Shown piece after piece: positions 7,702-16,024 of a DNA stretch of 57,702 bases. The notes beneath the pieces were generated by a model. That model made no database searches and had not been told where the DNA came from. It saw only the letters and a list, made by a program, of their open reading frames with translations. The position numbers and the translations under genes were made by a program. The stretch is from Alphaproteobacteria bacterium UBA998 (GTDB taxonomy: Bacteria > Pseudomonadota > Alphaproteobacteria > Rickettsiales > UBA998): assembly GCA_002291925.1 (NCBI GenBank), contig DBAY01000015.1, forward strand, positions 1 through 57,702. The letters are read 5' to 3'. Within the stretch, counting starts at the first letter, position 1, and each line of letters begins with the position of its first letter.

Positions 7702-8129
7702 GATGTTGGGAGTTCTTAAAGGCCGCAAACCCTTATTCGTTGCCTTCTGGGGATATTTCTTTTTCGGTTCGATGATATTCAGTTTCGCCTTTCGGCAACT
7801 CCTTAAATTTTTTGGTCATGGTGATGACATTGGACTTTTGGCGTGTGCCAACTATGCATATGCTATTGCTTCAAGCATTGGTGTGTGGCGCTGTGCGTTA
7901 AACGCAGACAGCCTTTTTTGGGGGTATTTCGCACGCATAATAATTATTCTGTTTTTCGGCATACTCATTTTAAGCTTATTCATTGCTTTCGCAACTTATC
8001 TGCCAAAAACCTTTATTGCTTTAATAGAAGAGCTTGGCCTATGAAAGTATTGGTTAATACTCTATTATAAATTTCTATTGGTTTAAATCACTCGCGCTGA
8101 AAAAAAATTAGAAATATGATGCGTAAATG
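7670..8129. other. AT-rich insert between nuoC and nuoD bounded by TAAATG direct repeats
   Basis: Base composition falls sharply compared with the flanking nuo genes from about 7670 to 8123. The hexamer TAAATG occurs exactly at both edges (7670-7675 and 8124-8129); the right copy contains the nuoD start codon. It includes one small membrane-protein gene (7703-8044) and about 80 nt of AT-rich spacer with no other gene. Confidence 0.6.
7703..8044 (+). CDS. Small AT-rich membrane protein inserted in the nuo operon
   Basis: A 113-residue protein, not a complex I subunit that I recognise. Two to three hydrophobic segments: about 12-35, a shorter one near 45-60, and a strong helix at 75-98. Between them lies a GVWRCALN...WGYFAR motif; I recall similar VWRCA-type motifs in small uncharacterised proteobacterial membrane proteins, but this is memory rather than a search. 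The ATG follows the nuoC stop by one base, and the upstream GGATGGG may act as ribosome site. Codon use is clearly more AT-rich than in neighbours. It lies inside the direct-repeat-bounded insert. Confidence 0.65.
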   Translation: MLGVLKGRKPLFVAFWGYFFFGSMIFSFAFRQLLKFFGHGDDIGLLACANYAYAIASSIGVWRCALNADSLFWGYFARIIIILFFGILILSLFIAFATYLPKTFIALIEELGL

Positions 8130-9323
8130 GTAAGTCTTGTGGAAAATAACCGCGTCGATATTAAGAACCTCACGCTGAATTTCGGCCCGCAGCACCCGGC
8201 GGCGCATGGCGTATTGCGCCTTGTGCTGGAGATGGATGGCGAAGTGGTGGAGCGCGCCGATCCGCATATCGGGCTGCTGCATCGTGGCACCGAGAAGCTG
8301 ATGGAGTACAAGACGTACCTGCAGGCGCTGCCCTACATGGATCGCCTCGATTACGTCTCGCCGATGTCCTATGAGCACGGCTATTCGCTGGCGGTGGAGA
8401 AGCTGCTGGGGCTGGAGCTGCCAGAGCGGGCGAAACTCATCCGCGTCATCTTCCTTGAGCTGACCCGCATTGCCAATCACTGCCTCAACGTTACCACGCA
8501 GGCGCTCGATGTGGGCGCCACCACGCCGCTGCTCTGGATGTTCGAGGAGCGCGAGAAGATCATGGAATTCTATGAGCGTGTGTCGGGTGCCCGCATGCAT
8601 GCCGCCTATATCCGCCCCGGCGGGGTGCATCAGGATATTCCGGCGGGGATGGAAGAAGACATCGACCGTTTCTGTGACGGGTTTCAGAAATACGCGGATG
8701 ATGTCGAAGGCCTGCTGACCGAGAACCGCATCTGGAAGCAGCGCACCGTGGGTATCGGCGTGATTTCCGCCGAGGACGCGATGGCGTGGGGCTTCTCCGG
8801 CCCGATGCTGCGCGGCTCCGGCATCCCATGGGATTTGCGCAAATCGCAGCCCTATGAAGTGTATGGAGATCTGGATTTCAACATCCCCATCGGCAAGAAC
8901 GGCGATTGCTATGATCGCTACCTCGTGCGCATGGAAGAAATGCGCGAGTCGCTGAAGATCATCAAACAGTGTGTTGCTCGTTTGAAGCCCGGCCCCGTCT
9001 TCGTGCAGGACAGCAAGATCATGCCGCCCAAGCGCGAGCTGATGAAAACCTCGATGGAGGCACTCATCCACCATTTCAAGCTCTATACCGAGGGCTACCA
9101 CGTCCCGGCGGGCGAGACCTACACGGCGGTGGAAGTGCCCAAGGGCGAGCTGGGCGTCTATATCATCTCGGATGGCACCAACAAGCCGTACCGCTGCAAG
9201 GTGCGTGCGCCCGGATTTGCGCATCTGCAGGCGCTGGACTTCCTTTCAAAGGGCCACATGCTGGCGGACGTGAGCGCCATCATCGGCACGCTGGATATTG
9301 TATTTGGGGAGATTGACCGATGA
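8127..9323 (+). CDS. nuoD: NADH-quinone oxidoreductase subunit D
   Basis: 49-kDa subunit that forms the quinone site with NuoB, homologous to the large subunit of NiFe hydrogenases. It has 398 residues and begins the core with FGPQHPAAHG. The invariant HRGTEKL and REKIMEF...SGARMHA segments are present and the C-terminus (VFGEIDR) is canonical. No clear Shine-Dalgarno sequence precedes the ATG, consistent with translation having originally been coupled to nuoC before the insert arrived. The stop overlaps the next start as ATGA. Confidence 0.97.
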   Translation: MVSLVENNRVDIKNLTLNFGPQHPAAHGVLRLVLEMDGEVVERADPHIGLLHRGTEKLMEYKTYLQALPYMDRLDYVSPMSYEHGYSLAVEKLLGLELPERAKLIRVIFLELTRIANHCLNVTTQALDVGATTPLLWMFEEREKIMEFYERVSGARMHAAYIRPGGVHQDIPAGMEEDIDRFCDGFQKYADDVEGLLTENRIWKQRTVGIGVISAEDAMAWGFSGPMLRGSGIPWDLRKSQPYEVYGDLDFNIPIGKNGDCYDRYLVRMEEMRESLKIIKQCVARLKPGPVFVQDSKIMPPKRELMKTSMEALIHHFKLYTEGYHVPAGETYTAVEVPKGELGVYIISDGTNKPYRCKVRAPGFAHLQALDFLSKGHMLADVSAIIGTLDIVFGEIDR

Positions 9324-9430
9324 CCTTCACGACGATTGCGCTGGCAATTTCCGCCGTGCTGATCAGCTATGCCGTACTGGCGAAGAGGAAAGCCGCTCGG
9401 TCAGTTAAAGAAAATTCAACAGAGGCATAA
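9320..9430 (+). CDS. 36-residue single-helix microprotein overlapping nuoD
   Basis: A tiny gene with an ATGA overlap to the nuoD stop. The product has one hydrophobic helix (residues 3-21, rich in Ala/Ile/Leu/Val), then a basic KRKAAR stretch and a polar tail. The first 28 codons have nuo-like GC content; the last eight become AT-rich. If the following insert is removed at its direct repeats, the frame ends in ENSTDQ with TAA overlapping the nuoE ATG, an arrangement that supports it as a real, coupled gene. An accessory or assembly role at complex I is speculation. Confidence 0.55.
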   Translation: MTFTTIALAISAVLISYAVLAKRKAARSVKENSTEA

Positions 9431-9949
9431 ATCTCGATTCGCCACGACATGCATTATGCAAGAGGGACTAGGGATGCAGAGAGTCATAACTTCTGAAGAT
9501 AAAGAGTTTCTGGACTTTTTAATTGCGCGAGCCGCCAGGAATGGTTGGGTAAACCGTAAATTGATTGCTGGTATACGCTGGCGGCATGTGATTTTGCTTC
9601 TGTCGCTCCCCGCTTATTTTTTCATGCATAATTTACATCAGAAAGACTCGCCGCTCGTCGCAAAAGAAAAAGAAATATTAGCCAGCGTTTTTGAAATAGA
9701 ACGACAATTGCAAAGTGAAAGTTCTCAAGAAATCCGCTCATTGCTTCTCGAAAAAAAACAGGAGTTAGTGAATAGTTTTTTTTCTTTTCATGACATGCGC
9801 CAGAAAGACGATATCAGTCATTCTTTGGAAAGTGAAATTTTTTTGAATCTTTTATTAGTTACAATTGTTTTAGTTTATTTATATCACAGCCGTGAGCAAG
9901 AAATGGGCAAGCTCGCAAGTATCATCAAAGATCAAATTTCACATTCAAC
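9403..9949. other. AT-rich insert between the microprotein and nuoE bounded by ATTCAAC direct repeats
   Basis: The sequence becomes AT-rich near 9403 and returns to normal at nuoE. ATTCAAC occurs at 9414-9420 and 9943-9949, within a longer imperfect match (13 of 17 positions) that includes a trailing ATAA. The insert carries one membrane-protein gene (9474-9959). Confidence 0.55.
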
Positions 9950-9959
9950 GGATCAATAA
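9474..9959 (+). CDS. AT-rich two-helix membrane protein inserted before nuoE
   Basis: A 161-residue protein of unknown function. A charged N-terminus (1-35) is followed by a transmembrane helix (about 36-53), a 60-residue charged helical segment likely to be a coiled coil (62-112), a second helix (about 120-139), and a polar tail. This topology would put the coiled coil in the periplasm. The ATG at 9474 has AGAGGG 7 nt upstream; the in-frame ATGs at 9369 and 9456 are less well supported. The stop TAA overlaps the nuoE ATG (TAATG). Codon use is strongly AT-biased relative to nuo genes, suggesting horizontal origin. Confidence 0.65.
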   Translation: MQRVITSEDKEFLDFLIARAARNGWVNRKLIAGIRWRHVILLLSLPAYFFMHNLHQKDSPLVAKEKEILASVFEIERQLQSESSQEIRSLLLEKKQELVNSFFSFHDMRQKDDISHSLESEIFLNLLLVTIVLVYLYHSREQEMGKLASIIKDQISHSTDQ

Positions 9960-10771
9960 TGCACCGTACCACAGGCAAGGTCGCGCCCGTCGCGCAGCCG
10001 GAGAGTTTCGAGTTCACGCCGGAGCATCTGGCGGAGGCGCAGGGTATCATCGCCAAGTATCCGGAAGGCCGTCAGGCCAGCGCCGTGATGCCGCTGCTGA
10101 TGATCGCGCAGCGCCAGGCCGAGGGCTGGGTGCCCAAGGCGGCGATGGATTACATCGCGCACATGCTCGGCATGCCGCCGGTGCGCGTCTATGAGGTCGC
10201 CACCTTCTACACCATGTACAATATGGAGCCGGTGGGCCGTCACCATGTGCAGATCTGCACTACCACGCCCTGCTGGCTGCGCGGCTCCGACGAGATCGTG
10301 AAAATCTGCGAGAAAAAACTCGGCATCCCTCTTGGTGAAACCACCGTCGACGGCCAGTTCACCCTGCAGGAAGTGGAATGCTTAGGTGCCTGCGTGAATG
10401 CGCCGATGATGCAGATCACCAGCTACTGCAAGGACTACCGCGACGAATATTACGAGGACCTGACGCCGGAAAACACCGCCGAGATTCTCGACGCGCTGGC
10501 CAAGGGGGAGTTCCCGAAAGCCGGCCCCCAAAGTGGCCGCAACGCCTCCGAGCCATCTGGCTCCACGCCTGCCACGATTTTCAAGCTCGACGCGTCTTCT
10601 TCTGTACGTGGTGAGCAGGTGAAGGCGGGCAATGACGTGGCCGCCGCGCCCGGCACGGCCAAGAACCCGCCGAAGCTCTCGCGCGACGACCGCGATGCCG
10701 GCGAGGAGAACCCCGCCGCCAACCCCAAGCCGGCCCGCAAAACCACCACGAAAAAATCGCCCAAGGCATGA
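9959..10771 (+). CDS. nuoE: NADH-quinone oxidoreductase subunit E with a long C-terminal tail
   Basis: 24-kDa flavoprotein-fragment subunit carrying the [2Fe-2S] cluster N1a, bound by C100, C105, C141 and C145. The thioredoxin-like core ends near residue 185, where many NuoE proteins stop or nearly so. Here about 85 more residues follow, low in complexity and rich in Lys, Pro, Ala and Ser, ending in a very basic TTTKKSPKA. Extended tails are known in alphaproteobacterial NuoE, and their role is unclear. The start overlaps the stop of the preceding gene and the stop overlaps the next gene (ATGA). Confidence 0.95.
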   Translation: MHRTTGKVAPVAQPESFEFTPEHLAEAQGIIAKYPEGRQASAVMPLLMIAQRQAEGWVPKAAMDYIAHMLGMPPVRVYEVATFYTMYNMEPVGRHHVQICTTTPCWLRGSDEIVKICEKKLGIPLGETTVDGQFTLQEVECLGACVNAPMMQITSYCKDYRDEYYEDLTPENTAEILDALAKGEFPKAGPQSGRNASEPSGSTPATIFKLDASSSVRGEQVKAGNDVAAAPGTAKNPPKLSRDDRDAGEENPAANPKPARKTTTKKSPKA

Positions 10772-11529
10772 AAGCGTTCGCCCTGATCCTGATGCTTCTT
10801 CCCAGCCTTTCGCTGGCCGCCCCGCTCTACGGGGTGGATTGGGACGTTCTGCAGGACGGCACCTTCATGGCGACGGATTGCAAAGACCTCGACGCCAAGG
10901 GCATCGAGAACAAGAATGCGGACAATGCCAGCTTTGATTATTGCGCCTGCACGGGCCACATCACTGTGCCGCAGATGCGCGGCATGACGAACGCCTTGGC
11001 ACAGCAATCGATGAATACCGCCCTGCGCGAGGCTGTGAACGGGGCAGGGTGTGATGAAACCAAGCCCTACACACTGATGCAGGACCGCACCGGCTCGCGC
11101 CAAGTGAGTTATTTTGATGTGAAGCTTGCCAATACGAAGCTTATCAGCTTCCTCATCTGGAATGACAGCTATGAGGCGGGAGCGGCCCACAACAGCTGGA
11201 GCCTGCGCGGCGTCACTTTTGATCTGGCATCGGGCAAGGAACTGATGCCAAGCGACCTCATCGATGCGGAGAAATTCCCGGTCATCAACCAGCAAATCCG
11301 CGAGGAATTGCAGCAGGCCAGCTTTGCTGAATTCGCCAAGGAGCAACTCGCGGAGCGCAGCAGCGACTTCCTGACGCCCGAGGGCTGCAATGGCTGCGCC
11401 TTCAACCTCACCCGCGAGGGGGTGGAGGTCGTGTTCCAGCTTTACGAAGTCGCGCCTTATGCCGACGGCAATCCCAAAGTCATCATCTACCGTGACGATC
11501 TGAAACCCACCATCGCTGAACAGTTATAG
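10768..11529 (+). CDS. Secreted DUF3298-like protein encoded between nuoE and nuoF
   Basis: A 253-residue protein with a clear signal peptide (about 1-18, SLAA). The mature N-terminus has paired cysteines (C33?, C52 and C54 region, CACTG) and a second CNGC pair near residue 208. The central segment YEAGAAHNSW...FDLASGKELMPSDLI follows the DUF3298 pattern (Gly/Ala-Ala-His, then FDL.tGk.l...DL), seen in RsiV-type and other envelope proteins. GC content is nuo-like, and the gene is tightly coupled, overlapping nuoE by 4 nt and ending 2 nt before nuoF. It is not a complex I subunit in any scheme I know; a periplasmic role is likely. Confidence 0.75.
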   Translation: MKAFALILMLLPSLSLAAPLYGVDWDVLQDGTFMATDCKDLDAKGIENKNADNASFDYCACTGHITVPQMRGMTNALAQQSMNTALREAVNGAGCDETKPYTLMQDRTGSRQVSYFDVKLANTKLISFLIWNDSYEAGAAHNSWSLRGVTFDLASGKELMPSDLIDAEKFPVINQQIREELQQASFAEFAKEQLAERSSDFLTPEGCNGCAFNLTREGVEVVFQLYEVAPYADGNPKVIIYRDDLKPTIAEQL

Positions 11530-11531
11530 TT

Positions 11532-12818
11532 ATGCTGAAACAGGAAGACCGCATTTTCACCAACCTCTACGGCTTCGAGGACTGGACGCTGAAGGGCGCC
11601 AAGGCGCGCGGCGACTGGGACAACACCATGGCGATTCTCGCTATGGGGCCGGAGAAGATAATCGAGGAAGTGAAGGCTTCCGGCCTGCGTGGGCGCGGCG
11701 GGGCAGGGTTCTCCACGGGCATGAAATGGTCGTTCATGCCGAAGCAGTCCGATGGCCGCCCGAGCTACCTCGTGGTGAATGCCGACGAAGGCGAGCCCGG
11801 CACCTGCAAGGACCGAGACATGATGCGCCACGATCCGCACAAGCTGATCGAGGGCTGCCTCATCGCCGGTTTCGCCATCCGCGCGGTGGCGGCCTACATC
11901 TATATCCGCGGCGAGTTCCGCGAAGAGGGCGACCATGTGGAGCATGCCATCCGCGAGGCGTATGAGGCAGGCCTCATCGGCAAGAACGCCTGCGGCTCGG
12001 GCTATGATTTCGACGTGTTCCTGCATCGCGGCTCCGGCGCCTATATCTGCGGCGAGGAGACGGCGCTCATCGAATCGCTGGAAGGCAAGAAGGGCCAGCC
12101 GCGCCTGAAGCCGCCATTCCCTGCGGGTGCGGGCCTGTATGGCTGCCCGACCACAGTGAACAACGTGGAATCCATCGCCGTGTGCCCGACGATCCTGCGC
12201 CGGGGCTCTGCCTGGTTCGCGGGGCTTGGCCGTCCGAACAACACGGGCACCAAGGTATTCTGCATCTCCGGCCATGTGAACAAGCCGTGCAACGTGGAAG
12301 AGGAGATGGGCATCCCGCTGAAGGAGCTTATCGAGAAACATGCAGGCGGTGTGCGCGGCGGCTGGGATAACCTGCTCGCCATCATCCCTGGCGGCTCCTC
12401 CGTGCCGCTGCTGCCGAAGGATATCTGCGACACGGTGCTGATGGATTTCGACTCGCTGCGTGAGGTGAAGTCCGGCTTAGGGACCGCCGCCGTGATCGTG
12501 ATGGACAAATCCACCGACGTGGTGCGCGCAATCGCGCGGCTGTCGAAGTTCTACATGCACGAGTCCTGCGGTCAGTGCACGCCCTGCCGCGAAGGCACCG
12601 GCTGGCTGTGGCGTATGATGGAGCGCATGGTCACCGGCAACGCCCGCCGCGAGGACATCGACCACATGCTCGACATCGCCGGCCGCATCGAAGGCCACAC
12701 CATCTGCGCCCTCGGCGACGCCGCCGCCTGGCCGGTGCAAGGCTTAGTGCGCCACTTCTGCCCGGAAATCGAGCGCCGGATTGACGAGTTCACGCGTAAT
12801 CAGCAGCGAGCTGCATAA
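11532..12818 (+). CDS. nuoF: NADH-quinone oxidoreductase subunit F
   Basis: 51-kDa NADH-binding subunit (428 residues) that holds FMN and the [4Fe-4S] cluster N3. The NADH/FMN loop GLRGRGGAGFSTG (around 54-66) and the second signature GSGAYICGEETAL (around 168-180) are present. The cluster motif ESCGQCTPCREG lies near 342-353, with the fourth Cys further on (TICALGDAA). The end is 9 nt before nuoG. Confidence 0.97.
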   Translation: MLKQEDRIFTNLYGFEDWTLKGAKARGDWDNTMAILAMGPEKIIEEVKASGLRGRGGAGFSTGMKWSFMPKQSDGRPSYLVVNADEGEPGTCKDRDMMRHDPHKLIEGCLIAGFAIRAVAAYIYIRGEFREEGDHVEHAIREAYEAGLIGKNACGSGYDFDVFLHRGSGAYICGEETALIESLEGKKGQPRLKPPFPAGAGLYGCPTTVNNVESIAVCPTILRRGSAWFAGLGRPNNTGTKVFCISGHVNKPCNVEEEMGIPLKELIEKHAGGVRGGWDNLLAIIPGGSSVPLLPKDICDTVLMDFDSLREVKSGLGTAAVIVMDKSTDVVRAIARLSKFYMHESCGQCTPCREGTGWLWRMMERMVTGNARREDIDHMLDIAGRIEGHTICALGDAAAWPVQGLVRHFCPEIERRIDEFTRNQQRAA

Positions 12819-12827
12819 GGTATTGCC

Positions 12828-14885
12828 ATGCCCAAACTGAAAATTGACGGTAACGAGTACGATTTCCGCCCCGGGATGACGGTCATCCAGGTGTGTGACG
12901 AGAACGGGATCGAGATTCCGCGCTTCTGCTATCACGAGCGTCTGCGCATTGCGGGCAATTGCCGCATGTGCCTTGTGGAGGTGAAGCCTGGGCCGCCGAA
13001 GCCGCAGGCTTCCTGCGCGCTGCCCGCCGCCGAGAACATGGAAGTGCAGACCGCCTCCCCGATGGTGAAGAAGGCCCGCGAGGGCGTGATGGAGTTCCTG
13101 CTTATCAACCACCCGCTCGACTGCCCCATCTGCGACCAGGGTGGCGAGTGTGACCTGCAGGATCAGGCGCTGATGTACGGCAAGGGCACCAGCCGCTACA
13201 ACGAATTCAAGCGCGCCGTCGAAGACAAATACATGGGCCCGGTCATTGAGACGCACATGACGCGTTGCATCCATTGCACGCGCTGCATTCGCTTCGTCGA
13301 TGAAGTGGCCGGGATGCCGGAACTCGGCGCCATGGGCCGCGGCGAGCATATGGAAGTGACGACCTATCTGGAGAAGGCCGTGGCGTCGGAGCTGTCCGGC
13401 AATGTGGTGGATCTCTGCCCCGTGGGTGCTCTGACCTCCAAGCCCTATGCCTTCGTCGCACGCCCGTGGGAATTGGTGAAGACGGAATCCATCGACGTGA
13501 TGGATGCGGTCGGCAGCAATATCCGCGTCGATTCGCGCTTTGATGCGGTGCTGCGCGTACTGCCGCGCATGAATGACGACATCAACGAGGAATGGATCAG
13601 CGACAAGACGCGCCATGCCTGTGACGGCCTGCGCGTGCAGCGCCTAGATCGCCCGTACCTCCGCGAAAATGGCAAGCTGCGTCTCGCTTCGTGGGAGGAG
13701 GCGCTGGGCGTGGTGGCTGAGAAACTCTCCGCCACCAAGGGCGAGAAGATCGCCGCGCTGGCAGGCAACCTCGTGGATGTGGAATCCATGCTAGCGCTGA
13801 AGGAGCTGATGGTTTCGCTCGGCTCGCCCCACATGGATTGCCGTCAGGATGGCGCTGCAATTGATGCGTCGGACCGTGCGAGCTACCTGTTTAATACCAC
13901 CATCGCCGACATCGAGCAGGCGGACCTCATTCTGCTGGTCGGCACCAATCCGCGCTTTGAGGCGCCGCTGGTGAATGCCCGTATCCGCAAGCGCTTCCTG
14001 CAAGGCGGCCTGAGCGTGCACAACATCGGTGCGGCGGTGGAGCTGACTTATCCGGTGACCGAGCTGGGCAATATTCCGGCGCTGCTGGCCGAGATTGCTT
14101 CCGGCAAGCATGCGCTGGCCGATGCTATCAAAAATGCGAAGAACCCCATGGTCATCGTCGGCATGTCCGCGCTGGCGCATGAGAGCGGCGAGGCCATCCT
14201 CAACGCCGCCCGCTCGCTGCCGCTGCAACGCGAGGGCTGGAACGGCTTCAACGTGCTGCATAATGCGGCAGCGCGTGTGGGGGGGCTGGAAATCGGCTTC
14301 GTGCCGCAAAAGGGCGGCAAGGGCATTGCCGGAATCGTCGAGGCAATCGGCAGACGAGAGATCGAAGTGCTTTATCTCCTCGGCGTTGATGAGATCGACA
14401 TGGATTACTTCAAGGGCGCTTTCAAAATCTATCAGGGCCACCACGGCGATATCGGCACGCAGAATGCGGATGTCATCCTCCCAGGCTGCGCCTACACCGA
14501 AAAGCAGGCGACCTACGTGAACCTCGAGGGCCGTCCGCAACAGGCGGCCAAGGCGGTCACCGCGCCGGGTGAAGCGAAGGAAGACTGGCGGATTCTGCGG
14601 GCGCTGTCTGAACGCCTCGGCAAGACGCTGCCGTACAACACCCTGCCGGAACTGCGCCGCCATCTGGCACAAGCCTACCCGATCTTCGCCACTATCGGCG
14701 AGGTCACCCCTGCGGCATGGAGTTGGAAAGGCAAGGCTGACGGCACAATTGCCAAGGCAGCCTTCGAGCCTGCCATCACCAACTTCTACCGCACGGACCC
14801 GATCAGCCGCGTCTCCAAAACGATGGCTGAATGCACCAAGCAGGTCTGGCCGCAACTGCGTCCCACCCAGAAGGAGGCCGCGTGA
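12828..14885 (+). CDS. nuoG: NADH-quinone oxidoreductase subunit G
   Basis: 75-kDa iron-sulfur subunit, 685 residues. The N-terminal ferredoxin-like domain binds [2Fe-2S] (C34, C45, C48 and C62 region: FCYHERLRIAGNCRMC). A His/Cys cluster motif follows (HPLDCPICDQGGECDLQD), then the [4Fe-4S] motif CIHCTRCIRF. The rest is a molybdopterin-oxidoreductase-like domain that no longer binds molybdenum in this family. Length is normal for alphaproteobacteria. The TGATG overlap with nuoH indicates coupling. Confidence 0.97.
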   Translation: MPKLKIDGNEYDFRPGMTVIQVCDENGIEIPRFCYHERLRIAGNCRMCLVEVKPGPPKPQASCALPAAENMEVQTASPMVKKAREGVMEFLLINHPLDCPICDQGGECDLQDQALMYGKGTSRYNEFKRAVEDKYMGPVIETHMTRCIHCTRCIRFVDEVAGMPELGAMGRGEHMEVTTYLEKAVASELSGNVVDLCPVGALTSKPYAFVARPWELVKTESIDVMDAVGSNIRVDSRFDAVLRVLPRMNDDINEEWISDKTRHACDGLRVQRLDRPYLRENGKLRLASWEEALGVVAEKLSATKGEKIAALAGNLVDVESMLALKELMVSLGSPHMDCRQDGAAIDASDRASYLFNTTIADIEQADLILLVGTNPRFEAPLVNARIRKRFLQGGLSVHNIGAAVELTYPVTELGNIPALLAEIASGKHALADAIKNAKNPMVIVGMSALAHESGEAILNAARSLPLQREGWNGFNVLHNAAARVGGLEIGFVPQKGGKGIAGIVEAIGRREIEVLYLLGVDEIDMDYFKGAFKIYQGHHGDIGTQNADVILPGCAYTEKQATYVNLEGRPQQAAKAVTAPGEAKEDWRILRALSERLGKTLPYNTLPELRRHLAQAYPIFATIGEVTPAAWSWKGKADGTIAKAAFEPAITNFYRTDPISRVSKTMAECTKQVWPQLRPTQKEAA

Positions 14886-15931
14886 TGGAATTCCAGCTTC
14901 CCGCGTTTCTGATGCCGTATCAGGACGTCATCAACAATGTAGTGCTGCCGCTGCTGCTCACCGCGGGCAAGATCCTGCTGGTATCAGTTCCGCTAATGAT
15001 CGCGATGGCCATGCTCACCTACTTCGAGCGCAAAGTCATCGCGGCGATGCAGATGCGCAAGGGACCAAATGTAGTAGGTCCGTTCGGTCTGCTGCAGCCC
15101 TTTGCGGATGGCCTCAAACTGTTCCTGAAGGAAACCATCATCCCGACGCAGGCGAACAAGATCGTCTTCATTATCGCGCCGATGTTAACCTTTATGTTGG
15201 CGCTTCTGGGGTGGGCGGTGATCCCGCTTTCGAAAGATTTTGTCATCGCAGATATTAACGTCGGCATCCTTTACCTGTTCGCCATCTCCTCGCTTGGGGT
15301 GTATGGCATCATCATGTCAGGCTGGGCGAGCAACTCAACCTATGCGTTTCTTGGCTCGATCCGCTCGGCGGCGCAGATGGTCTCCTACGAGGTCTCGATG
15401 GGCTTCGTCCTGATTACCGTGCTGCTCATGGTCGGCTCGCTGAACCTGAACGACGTGGTGGAAGCGCAGCGGGGAGGGTGGTTCATCTTCTCCGGCCTGT
15501 TCCCGATGTTTGTCATCTTCTTCATCTCGGCGCTGGCGGAAACCAACCGTCTGCCGTTCGACCTGCCCGAGGCGGAAGGCGAGCTGGTGGCGGGTTATAA
15601 CGTGGAATATTCCTCTATGACCTTCGCCCTGTTCTTCCTCGGCGAATACCTGAACATGATCCTGCTCTGCGGCATGACCTCCATCCTCTTCCTCGGTGGC
15701 TGGCTGCCGATGATTCCGGGCGAGTGGGGCCAAATGGTGCCGGGCGTCATCTGGTTTGCCCTCAAGGTCTGCCTGCTGCTGTTCGGCTTCCTGTGGGTGC
15801 GTGCCACCTTCCCGCGCTACCGCTACGACCAGCTCATGCGGCTGGGCTGGAAAGTCTTCCTGCCCATCTCGCTGATCTGGGTCGTCGGCACGGCGGGGTA
15901 TCTCGTCTATTTCGATAAACTGCCGGGATAA
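14885..15931 (+). CDS. nuoH: NADH-quinone oxidoreductase subunit H
   Basis: Membrane subunit at the junction of the two arms, contributing to the quinone channel; 348 residues with about eight helices. ERKVIAAMQMRKGPN and the acidic loop ALAETNRLPFDLPEAEGELVAGYN are the invariant family signatures. The start is taken at the ATG overlapping the nuoG stop (TGATG); a longer reading from 14831 lies inside nuoG. A long palindrome separates it from nuoI. Confidence 0.97.
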   Translation: MEFQLPAFLMPYQDVINNVVLPLLLTAGKILLVSVPLMIAMAMLTYFERKVIAAMQMRKGPNVVGPFGLLQPFADGLKLFLKETIIPTQANKIVFIIAPMLTFMLALLGWAVIPLSKDFVIADINVGILYLFAISSLGVYGIIMSGWASNSTYAFLGSIRSAAQMVSYEVSMGFVLITVLLMVGSLNLNDVVEAQRGGWFIFSGLFPMFVIFFISALAETNRLPFDLPEAEGELVAGYNVEYSSMTFALFFLGEYLNMILLCGMTSILFLGGWLPMIPGEWGQMVPGVIWFALKVCLLLFGFLWVRATFPRYRYDQLMRLGWKVFLPISLIWVVGTAGYLVYFDKLPG

Positions 15932-15940
15932 TCATTATTC

Positions 15941-16006
15941 GTCATTCCAGCGAAAGCTGGAATCCAGATAAACGGTCTGCTGGATCCCAGCTTTCGCTGG
16001 GATGAC
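15941..16006. repeat. Family-B palindrome between nuoH and nuoI
   Basis: The arms 15941-15966 and 15981-16006 are reverse complements with two differences that would still pair as G-U in RNA. The transcript could form a 26-bp hairpin with a 14-nt loop inside the operon. A reverse reading encodes the VIPAKAGIQ/FRWNDE peptides typical of such repeats; these are not genes. Confidence 0.85.
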
Positions 16007-16024
16007 AAAATAGGAGAAAACGAC

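Noticed and set aside
7670..9961. Transposon or IS explanation for the two nuo inserts
   Set aside because: No transposase, no terminal inverted repeats, and no shared ends between the two inserts; only short direct repeats are seen.
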